DNA of 34,096 bases, from NCBI GenBank assembly GCA_947591155.1, contig CANQDA010000038.1, forward strand, positions 1-34,096, written 5' to 3'. The position numbers and the translations under genes are program-made. A model generated the notes under the pieces. The model worked only from the letters and a program-made list of their open reading frames with translations, did no database searches and was not told where the DNA came from. This document shows, one piece after another, positions 17,801-23,768 of this stretch; position 1 is the first letter of the stretch, and every line of letters begins with the position of its first letter. This DNA comes from an uncultured Lachnospiraceae bacterium. GTDB lineage: Bacteria > Bacillota > Clostridia > Lachnospirales > Lachnospiraceae.

Positions 17801-19078
17801 GTCGTCCGCCAGATGAAGTACCTGATATTCTGCGCTGCCCTCAACTATCTCCATATCGTCGGCCTTTTCGTCCGCCGGGGTCATTACAAGCGCATCATTG
17901 TAAGAAATGACTACAGACACTGTTCCGCCTTGCGGCTCGACTTCCGCTCCGTTCACTTCAAAGTGCATGTCGTAAGCAACATAATCCGCTACGGTCTCCT
18001 CTGTCTGTCCGTCCTCACCCTGCTTCTCTTCCGGAGCATCCGCGCTGTCTTCACCCATCGCATCCTCTACCAGCGCTACCTCCTCTTCACTCAGCGTCTT
18101 CTCCGTCACGACGAACTGCGCCCCCTCCGGAAGGATCGCTCCGTCCGAAAGCGTCGCTGTCACGACCATATTTCCATACTCGCAGGTAAATTCCGTCGGC
18201 AGCTCTTCCTCTACCTTCAGGAGTTCCGCGTTCTGCCACTGCAGCTTGTCATTCGCCACTGCCTCGTCGTTTACAAACCAGAGATTGCGAAGCGCCTCCG
18301 TATCGGTCACTCCGTCCTCGACCGCCGCGAAGAAGACGAATTCCTTCTTCTCGCCGGCCGCGATCTTCTGATTCTGCCAGAGCGCGACGCTGCCTTCCGC
18401 GTAGACATCCATGACGTTCTCGCTCAGCTCAATGTCCTTGAATACGTCCGCGTTTACCGCATCGTCAAATTTCCCGTATACGCCAAGCTCAGCGGTCTCG
18501 CCCTCTTCTTCCGCATAAGAAAGAGCATCTGCGAGGATCACCTTCACGGACACGCCCTCCGCGACCGCGGTCTTAGCCTTGTTCGTTACCTTTACCGTAT
18601 ATTTGATCATCGGCTGTACATCGTCTTCGACCGTCTTCTGAAATACTTCCTGCTTGATGGCAGTGTCCAGAACGACCTCTTCCTCTGTCTCCGATTCCTT
18701 TTCCGTTATCGCTTCTGTGGAGGCCTCTGTCACAGCCTCCGTCACAGCTTCCGTCGGGGCTTCCGTCGGAGCCTCGGTCGCGGTCTCGCCTGGAGCTTCC
18801 GTCGCCGGGGTCTGCGTCTCCCCGGTCTCTTCTCCCTCGGCCGGAGCTTCCGTCGCCGGTGTCTGTGTCTCTTCCGCCTTCGTCGCCGGTGCCTGCGTCT
18901 CCTCGGCCTTTGTCTCCGGAGCAGGAGCTTCCGTCGCCGGAGCCTCGGTCAGCTTCTCCGTCTGCGCTTCCGTCACGGTTTCTGTCTCCGCCGCGAGCGT
19001 TCCCACCCAGCTCTGCTGCATCAGCATCACGCTTGCCAGAACCAGTGCCAAAACACGTTTTGCATTGTTTCTCTTCAT
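11861..19078 (-). CDS. Giant sortase-anchored adhesin with tandem repeat domains
   Basis: The 2405-aa cell-surface protein has this order: signal peptide (1-~30, MKRNNAKRVLALVLASVMLM); Thr/Glu/Pro/Ala-rich low-complexity stalk (~30-140); N-terminal domain and the FTCEYG...FTTDSFSTFVI module (~290-460); two Ig-like segments with VYVGETMQLS and VAYPGDTISLTG (~465-680); a pilin-like isopeptide domain of the FctA/Spy0128 type (~900-1040, NGQFWFDLYSEDP); eight tandem ~130-aa DUF11-like domains (~1044-2103) each opening PEKxExxPG; two Cna-B-like domains (~2103-2345); then VKTGDNTP, a hydrophobic helix and RRRRR. The last part is a cell-wall sorting signal of the non-LPXTG, VKTGD type seen in gut clostridia. 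No sortase lies in the window. ATG 19078 is set by GGGAGG 7 nt upstream; the frame is open to 19132 without a better site. Likely role: adhesion or a pilus-like stalk (inferred from architecture). Confidence 0.93.
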   Translation of the reverse strand: MKRNNAKRVLALVLASVMLMQQSWVGTLAAETETVTEAQTEKLTEAPATEAPAPETKAEETQAPATKAEETQTPATEAPAEGEETGETQTPATEAPGETATEAPTEAPTEAVTEAVTEASTEAITEKESETEEEVVLDTAIKQEVFQKTVEDDVQPMIKYTVKVTNKAKTAVAEGVSVKVILADALSYAEEEGETAELGVYGKFDDAVNADVFKDIELSENVMDVYAEGSVALWQNQKIAAGEKKEFVFFAAVEDGVTDTEALRNLWFVNDEAVANDKLQWQNAELLKVEEELPTEFTCEYGNMVVTATLSDGAILPEGAQFVVTEKTLSEEEVALVEDAMGEDSADAPEEKQGEDGQTEETVADYVAYDMHFEVNGAEVEPQGGTVSVVISYNDALVMTPADEKADDMEIVEGSAEYQVLHLADDSTVEDVTDSVSATDDGKVSEVGFTTDSFSTFVIRGGWMTIAGSIEIFIDKIRLGTHEYTNINIDDASGIYTGFFDGNHDYRRYVVYVGETMQLSAAVPSSGAWKFEGGSDGIGSVNGTSNAVSSGKLTASFTGERVGDCSILLKNGDNTEKTFYITVKEPIYVKTKIDNIRHKDTINENLPGITTGYGEENYIWNPIASEDGSHERLYIKNFGMIKDGDANGGKYVAYPGDTISLTGVSNGGSEFSIDSSYGGIQEVTHSKDGNRATITCKVKEDAETGKQTYIQFGNEKFYIYVKPSENDANHFDIEIKDGGTYTITETQIDATGKETKIETVYNVFVCGVNYCNVYNADGKIITDSEGNLVGHLTAGEYWESDLGPDSTQYELSSAYQTDGKGHLRDGVNKVPETRAIKRTDVDKVVFNLELLLKPISRKVDGTDASVAGIDDFEVTGFNATMDKQDIMDASNKCPTNTGLDFTLDIHSRAILIQPKVQKILKDDTLQNGQFWFDLYSEDPSGENVEPIGTVSNTNTGEVLFKQILLSDDEIGTGTEKIYYIKERIPENKEKDSHIIYDTRIIKMVVKINAGDSLSADISYYYLDEKDAETLIKETPQFVNYKTTPEKTETTPGEGKMVEIGQEITYEITWENYRDEAAEVFVTDVLDPGVDFVSADPEETSYENHTVKWDLGEKKAGDSGKVTLTVKVNKDAFKNYQYDEDSDIPTDKGGKDHQVVNRAGVQVGNDSKVLTKIIPNPVPEKEETDPGKDELVGIGQEITYKIHWKNGHEESADVTITDKLDPGVDFESADHEGNHDEATHTVTWVLKAQPGGAEGDVELKVRVNKDAKLTWDYTEGAGADEDGKILNQAGVKIGNDDEVKTEIIPNPVDEGPEKTELEPGDRKMVGIGDEIVYKITWKNYQDAEADVVITDKLDPGVEFVKASDSGTPSGDVVTWNLGKKAAKSEGFVTLTVKVTEKAFEGWEYVDETRLEDDNDKFEAVDGKDYEVWNRAAVKVGNDPKVYTNIVENPVPEKTEPTPGDRLMVNVGDPITYEIGWKNGYKKEAEVIVTDPLEPGVSYVSSEPTGTYDEKTHTVTWEFKAKSEEKGTIKLNVTVNENAFKDWKYGEADAPVVNADEKVKDYEVWNRAKVQIDDDSQYTAIVENPVPEKTEQTPGDRVMVNVGDPITYEIGWKNGHKEAAKVTVTDPLDPGVTYESSKPEGKYDEKTHTVTWEFEAKGEEKGTIELNVTVNENVFKDWKYGEADAPVVNADEKAKDYEVWNRAKVQVGNDSAYTDIVENSVPEKTEVTPGKGIMTEVGKDITYEIHWKNGHKEPATVTVTDKLDPGVTFKSADNGGTCKDGVVTWTLNAAAGEEGSVKLIVTVNENAYDTWQYGGGDKPVAGEGKDYEVLNRASVKVGHDPAVMTDIIPNPVPEKTEVTPGKGIMTEVGKDIMYEIHWKNGHDEPATVTVTDKLDPGVTFKSADNGGTCTDGVVTWMLNAAAGEEGSVKLTVTVNENAYKTYTYGDGDTPTAGEGKDYEVLNRAGVQVGNDAKVLTNIIPNPVPEKEEIDPGANETVYVGDQITYEIYWKNGHDTAADVTVTDPLDEGLDFVSADQGGTYDSATRTVTWVIRNVAAGQSGKVTLTTKVNLDARKDDHIVENQAGVQVGHDPKVLTQIIPNPTPEEPRNGKISVTKELTVLGEKVFAVDETFYVALFSDEACKKRVTEIKALEFKRASSATVTFENIDIGRIYYVGEVNSDGEVILNGKVKDGTLFTANFNKGKSIVVENSDGSGTIVFENTFREIPPGFYREGVLNITKKLLGVDGEALESDETFYAGIFADEAHTTLSDKVTRNVVALELNGSSSASESVSVVCEPGKKTTLYVTEVTSDGTPVGKSFGYTVTVDNGEVTLDESNMSANVTITNQEQEETESEFESESESEAVKSTARSVKTGDNTPIARYVLLMLAAAVLATMVAVLRRRRRIEK
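12770..15945 (-). repeat. Eight tandem ~390-bp domain repeats in the adhesin
   Basis: Approximate units, in protein order: 15945-15545, 15545-15155, 15155-14737, 14737-14325, 14325-13923, 13923-13530, 13530-13140, 13140-12770. Each encodes PEK, xxPG, ITYEI(H/G)WKNG, VTDxLDPGV, VTVNENA and a closing NRAxVxVGND...IxxNPV. Units 4 and 5 are very alike, and units 6 and 7 are nearly identical in protein and largely in DNA, implying recent duplication. Conserved Lys, Asp and Asn in each unit would suit intramolecular isopeptide bonds, but that is inference. Confidence 0.9.
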
Positions 19079-19113
19079 TTCAAAACCTCCCTGCTTGCCG
19101 CAACTTGACTTTT

Positions 19114-19152
19114 TCATCAAATTCCAATACAATAGTTTAAATTATTTGATGA
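19114..19152. other. Inverted repeat in the adhesin leader
   Basis: TCATCAAAT (19114-19122) and ATTTGATGA (19144-19152) are a perfect 9-bp dyad with a 21-nt loop, lying between the predicted adhesin transcription start (~19171) and its ribosome site. It may be an mRNA hairpin or a protein-binding site. There is no U-run in either direction. Confidence 0.5.
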
Positions 19153-19177
19153 AAATACAAATGCAAAAGAATACTAT

Positions 19178-19215
19178 ATTATATTGATTATATGTTTTTT
19201 GCACAAGCTTTTCAA
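19178..19215 (-). promoter_or_regulatory. Two overlapping SigA promoters for the adhesin
   Basis: Pair 1: TTGTGC (19206-19201), 17 bp, TATAAT (19183-19178). Pair 2: TTGAAA (19215-19210), 17 bp, TATAAT (19192-19187). Both have consensus -10 boxes. The first start would be near 19171, giving a ~93-nt leader that contains the dyad at 19114-19152. Confidence 0.75.
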
Positions 19216-19304
19216 ACATTTCAGCTTTCGATTATGACAATTTGAACACTTTTCATTTTTGTCCAAAGAGAATGAGGCTTTCTATTGCAATATAAAGGTG
19301 AGTT

Positions 19305-19952
19305 ATGAAGAACGATTCGGCCAGCACTACAACAAAAGAAGAGATCCTGAGGGCCAGCATGCGGCTTTTTTATGAGAAAGGATACCGTCGAACCAGTTTT
19401 CAGGATATCTGCCGGGAAGCCCACGTCTATCGGGGCACGATCTATTACTACTATAAAGAAAAAAGTGAGCTTCGCCGTGACGCTCTGGTCGAACATTTCC
19501 GACGGTGCTTTCGTTTAGCGAAAGAGTACTGTAAAGACGAGCAGGGGGCGGTCTTTTTCTCCCACTATATTCAATGGTACAAGTTTTTGCATGATCCGAA
19601 CTCCCGCCGATTTATCGTGGAATATTTTGAGGACGAGCCAATTTACCAGAAGGAAAAAGGGCTCCCTCAATGCTATGCCCTGGTCTCCGCCCTGGCTTAC
19701 CGCCCGTTCATCAATCCGGACGAAATTCAGTCCCTGTCATTCGCGTCCGTCTACGGCTATATCGGCGGAATGCTCCGGTTGGTTGATGCTGATCCTTCCG
19801 CATACACTGCCGAGGACCTTTTTTACGAGTGTCTGTCCGCCATCGTCAAACTCTGGGATCTGGATCCCTCCGTCATCGAAAAAATCCGGTCTGTCGTCGA
19901 CCCCTGTATCCAGAGGCTTCCGAAAGACCGGATCGATCTGACGTCATTATAG
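19305..19952 (+). CDS. TetR family transcriptional regulator
   Basis: The 215-aa protein has the TetR N-terminal DNA-binding domain: KEEILRASMRLFYEKGYRRT, FQDICREAHVYRGTIYYYYK (helix-turn-helix with the family's YYY(F)K turn), followed by an all-helical ligand domain with no family I can name. AAAGGTGAG precedes ATG 19305 by 2-3 nt. The gene is divergent from the adhesin, with 226 bp between the starts, and convergent with the diguanylate cyclase gene (21-bp gap). The divergent position makes the adhesin promoter region and its own promoter the likely targets, but this is positional inference; the dyad at 19114-19152 has a long spacer for a TetR operator. Confidence 0.92.
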   Translation: MKNDSASTTTKEEILRASMRLFYEKGYRRTSFQDICREAHVYRGTIYYYYKEKSELRRDALVEHFRRCFRLAKEYCKDEQGAVFFSHYIQWYKFLHDPNSRRFIVEYFEDEPIYQKEKGLPQCYALVSALAYRPFINPDEIQSLSFASVYGYIGGMLRLVDADPSAYTAEDLFYECLSAIVKLWDLDPSVIEKIRSVVDPCIQRLPKDRIDLTSL

Positions 19953-19973
19953 CGCCGAACATCTTTGTGCATG

Positions 19974-21692
19974 TCAGAGTGTTCCATCCTGCGCAGACAT
20001 GTTCATGTTGATCTTTTTTTCCTTTTTGTCTTTATACATCAAAGCGTCGCAGCGATGGATCGTCTCGTGGAAATCCGCGTCCTTCTCCGGATTGAAGATC
20101 GCGCAGCCGAACGCCACGCTGAACGGGAAGTCGAGCCGCGCGGCTTCTTTTTGTATCGCCGCGTCAAAGCGCTCCGCCGCGTCTTTAAGTTCCGCTCCTT
20201 TTTTCCCGAGCAGCACGAACTCGTCCCCGCCGATGCGGTAGCAGTCGCCCAGCTTCCCGAACGTCCTCTCAATGCAGCCGTAGCAGCTCTTGATCGCCTG
20301 ATCGCCTTTCTCGTGCCCGAAGTTGTCGTTGATGGCTTTCATATTGTTCAGGTCAAAGACGACTGCCCACTGTCCGTTCAGGTCCGCGCTCTCCGCCAGC
20401 GCCTTCAGGGCCTCCTCGTAGGCGTTGCGGTTGAACGCGCCGGTCAGCATATCCGTTCTGGCAAGCTTCTCAAAGTACGCCAGCTTCTCCTCCTCCAGCG
20501 CGATATTGTAGTACTCCTGCACCTGCTGCCAGATCAGCATCAGAATGAAGATCATCGTGCCGAGCGCCATAAAGATGGAAACCTCTTTTAAAATACTGAT
20601 ATAATAGGAAACCATCTCCATGATCCCGGACGCCACCAGAATGCACAGCGGAAGCTTCATCTGGGAAAGTCCTCCGTTTTTTCCGCCCCGTATGCCGTAC
20701 TCGCTCTCTATGACAGCCTCTCCGGAGATATCCGACTCCGTTCCCTGCAGCTGCGGCTTCGTTTCCTGCGGCCGAGCTTCCCGGCACTCCCGATAGATTG
20801 CCCAAAACAGATACACCACGTTGACCAGGATCAGACCGTGCGTGATGAAGAGAACCTCAAACATATCCACGACGCCCAGAAGCTGCAGCAACGTCTCCGC
20901 CGCCACGCACAGCAGATACGCCCCGGCAAACGCCGCAAAACCATTCTTGTGTTTCTCCCCGCAGATCGTGTAGATGAACAGATCGATCAGCGCCGGGAAC
21001 AACAGCAGCACCTGCAGATCGATGAAGTACAGCACACCCCCGTTCGGGATGAGCAGCTGCAGGAAGCCGCACTGGCGCAGCGACCAGGTCGCCACCAGGA
21101 TCGCGAAGAGACCCAGACAGAGCAGGCTGCCGAGCTCCGACCTTTTCCGCTTCGCCATGCGCTGAATATGCAGGAAAATACTGATCAGGCCGCAGAAGAT
21201 GATGATGCAGTTCAGCACCAGCACCGGAAGCATATCCAATATTTTCGCCTCCACGCACTCGCCGTGGCTGCCGTAGTAGATCAGCGGTATGTTCTCCCGG
21301 ATCGAATCGTAGGCGATGACATGGCGGATCGTCAGCGTCCTTCCCGCGCTCCCGGCAGGCAGGTCGACCACATGCCAGTAGCTGCCCGGAGACTTGCCCC
21401 AGTTCCTCTCTTCCATCCCGTAGGTGTAGATGGTCTCATCGTCCAGAAGCACCTCCACCTCGGACTGCGAGGATTCAAACAGCAGGCTTATCCCCCTGTC
21501 GAACGTGTCCGGAAGCGTCTCCGTCCACGTGAGCACGTTTCCTTCCTGCACCGGCTCGGTCTCCAGCTGGGTCGTCGTGTGCGCGTCCCCGTCGAAGTCT
21601 TTTCCTGTTGTATAAAACAGCCGTCCCGATACCACGGCCAGAAAGAGCGCCACCGCGTAAAAGCAAAACATCAATTTTTTTCCTGTGGACAT
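19974..21692 (-). CDS. Membrane diguanylate cyclase (GGDEF)
   Basis: The 572-aa protein makes c-di-GMP from two GTP at the membrane. It has an N-terminal helix (~7-25), an extracytoplasmic beta-rich sensor domain (~30-175), a block of about seven membrane helices (~185-410) interrupted by a polar, low-complexity stretch (~330-385), then a short coiled coil and a GGDEF domain starting at ARTDMLTGAFNRNAYEE. This is the 7TMR-DISM-type layout. The active-site motif GGDEF (~487) is intact, whereas the usual RxxD inhibitory site upstream of it is replaced (GKLG), so product feedback through that site is not expected. The start at 21692 is set by GGGAGGGA; a longer frame to 21758 has no ribosome site. 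Own promoter at 21819-21847. Confidence 0.92.
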   Translation of the reverse strand: MSTGKKLMFCFYAVALFLAVVSGRLFYTTGKDFDGDAHTTTQLETEPVQEGNVLTWTETLPDTFDRGISLLFESSQSEVEVLLDDETIYTYGMEERNWGKSPGSYWHVVDLPAGSAGRTLTIRHVIAYDSIRENIPLIYYGSHGECVEAKILDMLPVLVLNCIIIFCGLISIFLHIQRMAKRKRSELGSLLCLGLFAILVATWSLRQCGFLQLLIPNGGVLYFIDLQVLLLFPALIDLFIYTICGEKHKNGFAAFAGAYLLCVAAETLLQLLGVVDMFEVLFITHGLILVNVVYLFWAIYRECREARPQETKPQLQGTESDISGEAVIESEYGIRGGKNGGLSQMKLPLCILVASGIMEMVSYYISILKEVSIFMALGTMIFILMLIWQQVQEYYNIALEEEKLAYFEKLARTDMLTGAFNRNAYEEALKALAESADLNGQWAVVFDLNNMKAINDNFGHEKGDQAIKSCYGCIERTFGKLGDCYRIGGDEFVLLGKKGAELKDAAERFDAAIQKEAARLDFPFSVAFGCAIFNPEKDADFHETIHRCDALMYKDKKEKKINMNMSAQDGTL

Positions 21693-21760
21693 ATACCGTC
21701 CCTCCCGTTTCCAAACAATTACCTGCATGATATATTTTATAGTCTCAGCGACAAGCACCT

Positions 21761-21800
21761 CTGCGGTCTATCTGTCAGACACCCCGCTTTGGCGCCGCAG
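21761..21800 (-). other. Structured leader of the diguanylate cyclase mRNA
   Basis: In the ~120-nt leader, read leftward, CTGCG (21800-21796) pairs with CGCAG (21765-21761) and encloses a CGC/GCG stem-loop and a GTCT/AGAC stem-loop, giving a compact three-way junction. It does not match the c-di-GMP-I or -II riboswitch core sequences as I know them, and no terminator or ribosome-site sequestering arm is evident. Confidence 0.35.
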
Positions 21801-21818
21801 TAACAAAAACACTGCACT

Positions 21819-21847
21819 ATTATAAAGGTTCTGTTTCTTTAATTCAA
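21819..21847 (-). promoter_or_regulatory. SigA promoter of the diguanylate cyclase gene
   Basis: TTGAAT (21847-21842), 17 bp, TATAAT (21824-21819). The start near 21812 leaves a leader of about 120 nt. In the interval 21850-22005 on the other strand I see an AT-rich region and a GAGCCG/CGGCTC hairpin (21975-21990) ahead of the exporter genes, but no confident rightward promoter. Confidence 0.8.
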
Positions 21848-22018
21848 GTTTTTCTCGTGTAATGTTTGCTATGATACCTAAAAAATATAAACCGCTTTGT
21901 TACGCCTCAAATTTTAGTCATTTTTGCGCTTTACCTTTCTATATTATATGTGCTAAACTGTTTCGGAACATAGTGAGCCGCACGCGGCTCCATTTATATT
22001 GCAAAAGGGGGATCTTAC

Positions 22019-23767
22019 TTGGTTCGCACAATTTTAAGAGAAGTCAAAGAGTACAAGTGGGCGTCCATCGTAACGCCCATCTTTATGCTGCTCGAAGTGC
22101 TCATGGAGACGATGATCCCGTTCTTGATGGCGTCGATCATCGACAACGGAGTCAACACCGGGGACATTCATCACATCTACCGCATCGGCGGGCTGATGAT
22201 CGTCGTGGCGGCGATCGGTCTGTTCGCGGGTCTGGGCGGCGGCCGTTTCGGCGCGAAGGCGTCCACGGGGCTCGCGCGCAACCTGCGCTCCTCGATGTTC
22301 GACCACATCCAGACCTTTTCCTTTTCCAACATCGACAAATTCAGCACGGCCGGTCTGGTGACACGCCTGACGACCGACGTCACGAATGTCCAGAACGCCT
22401 ATCAGATGATCCTGCGCATGGCGATGCGCGCCCCGGCCAGTATGGTCTGCGCACTCGTGATGGCGTTCGCGATCAACGCGCGTCTGGCGTCGATCTATCT
22501 CGTGGCGGTGCTGATCCTCGGCGTGATCCTTTTCTTTATTATCAGTCACGCGACGAGATACTTCCGACAGGCGTTCCCGAAGTACGACGAGCTGAACGCC
22601 TCCATCCAGGAGAACGTATCCGCGATCCGCGTCGTGAAGGCCTACGTGCGCGAGGACCATGAGACAGGCAAATTAAAGAAGGCAAGCGAAAACATCTACA
22701 AGATCTTCGTGAAGGCCGAGTGCAACATCATCTTCAACGCCCCGATCATGCAGTTCACGGTCTACACCTGCATCCTTCTGATCAGCTGGATCGGCGCGAA
22801 GATGATCGTCGCGGATTCGCTCACGACGGGCGAGCTCATGAGCCTGCTCGCCTACTGCATGAACATTTTGATGAACCTGATGATGCTCTCGATGGTCTTC
22901 GTCACGATCTCGATGAGCACGGCCAGCATGGAGCGTATCTCCGAGGTGCTGAACGAGACGAGCGATCTGCGCAACCCCGAGCATCCGCTCATGGAGGTGC
23001 CGGACGGCAGCATCACGTTCCGCGACGTGGAGTTTTCCTACCACAAGGACAGTCAGGAGCCGGTGCTCAAGGATATCGACCTCGAAATTCATTCCGGCGA
23101 GACGATCGGGATCATCGGCGGGACGGGCAGCGCCAAGACCAGTCTGGTAAACCTGATCAGCCGCCTTTACGACGTCACTTCCGGCGAAATCTTAGTCGGC
23201 GGCCACAACGTGAAGGATTACGATATGGAAGTCCTGCGCAACCAGGTCTCAGTCGTACTCCAGAACAACGTCCTGTTCTCCGGTACGATCTACGAGAACC
23301 TGCGCTGGGGCGACAAGAACGCGAGCGACGAGGAATGTCAGGCGGCGTGTAAGCTCGCCTGCGCCGACGATTTCATCCGGGCGTTCCCGGACGGCTACAA
23401 TACCTACATCGAGCAGGGCGGCACGAACGTCTCCGGCGGACAGAAACAGCGTCTGTGTATCGCGCGGGCGCTCCTGAAAAAACCGAAAATATTGATCCTC
23501 GACGACAGCACGAGCGCCGTGGACACCGCAACCGACGCGCGGATCCGCAGGGCGTTCCGCGAGGAGATCCCGAACACGACGAAGCTGATCATCTCGCAGC
23601 GCATCTCCAGCGTGCAGGACGCCGACCGCATCATCGTTATGGAGGAAGGCCGTATCCACGGCTTCGGCACACACGACGAGCTGCTGAAATCCGACAGCAT
23701 TTATCAGGAAGTCTACGAGTCGCAGACAGGTGGCGGCGGAGACTTCGACGAGAAAGGAGAGGATTGA
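22019..23767 (+). CDS. ABC exporter half-subunit, degenerate ATP site
   Basis: This 582-aa half-transporter has six membrane helices (~15-330) fused to an ATPase domain. Motifs: Walker A GGTGSAKTS (~367, Ala for the usual Gly), signature VSGGQ (~470), Walker B ILILDDSTS (~491, Asp where the catalytic Glu normally stands) and a Gln in place of the switch His (IISQRISS, ~526). These changes mark the non-hydrolysing site of heterodimeric exporters of the TM287/288, BmrCD and EfrAB kind. The start is TTG at 22019 with AAAGGGGGA 7 nt upstream. The next gene begins 1 bp after the stop codon, so the partner is certain by context. Substrate unknown; drugs, lipids or peptides are all possible. Confidence 0.93.
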   Translation: MVRTILREVKEYKWASIVTPIFMLLEVLMETMIPFLMASIIDNGVNTGDIHHIYRIGGLMIVVAAIGLFAGLGGGRFGAKASTGLARNLRSSMFDHIQTFSFSNIDKFSTAGLVTRLTTDVTNVQNAYQMILRMAMRAPASMVCALVMAFAINARLASIYLVAVLILGVILFFIISHATRYFRQAFPKYDELNASIQENVSAIRVVKAYVREDHETGKLKKASENIYKIFVKAECNIIFNAPIMQFTVYTCILLISWIGAKMIVADSLTTGELMSLLAYCMNILMNLMMLSMVFVTISMSTASMERISEVLNETSDLRNPEHPLMEVPDGSITFRDVEFSYHKDSQEPVLKDIDLEIHSGETIGIIGGTGSAKTSLVNLISRLYDVTSGEILVGGHNVKDYDMEVLRNQVSVVLQNNVLFSGTIYENLRWGDKNASDEECQAACKLACADDFIRAFPDGYNTYIEQGGTNVSGGQKQRLCIARALLKKPKILILDDSTSAVDTATDARIRRAFREEIPNTTKLIISQRISSVQDADRIIVMEEGRIHGFGTHDELLKSDSIYQEVYESQTGGGGDFDEKGED

Positions 23768-23768
23768 T

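Noticed and set aside
21693..21815. c-di-GMP riboswitch in the diguanylate cyclase leader
   Set aside because: The conserved GEMM core bases are absent.
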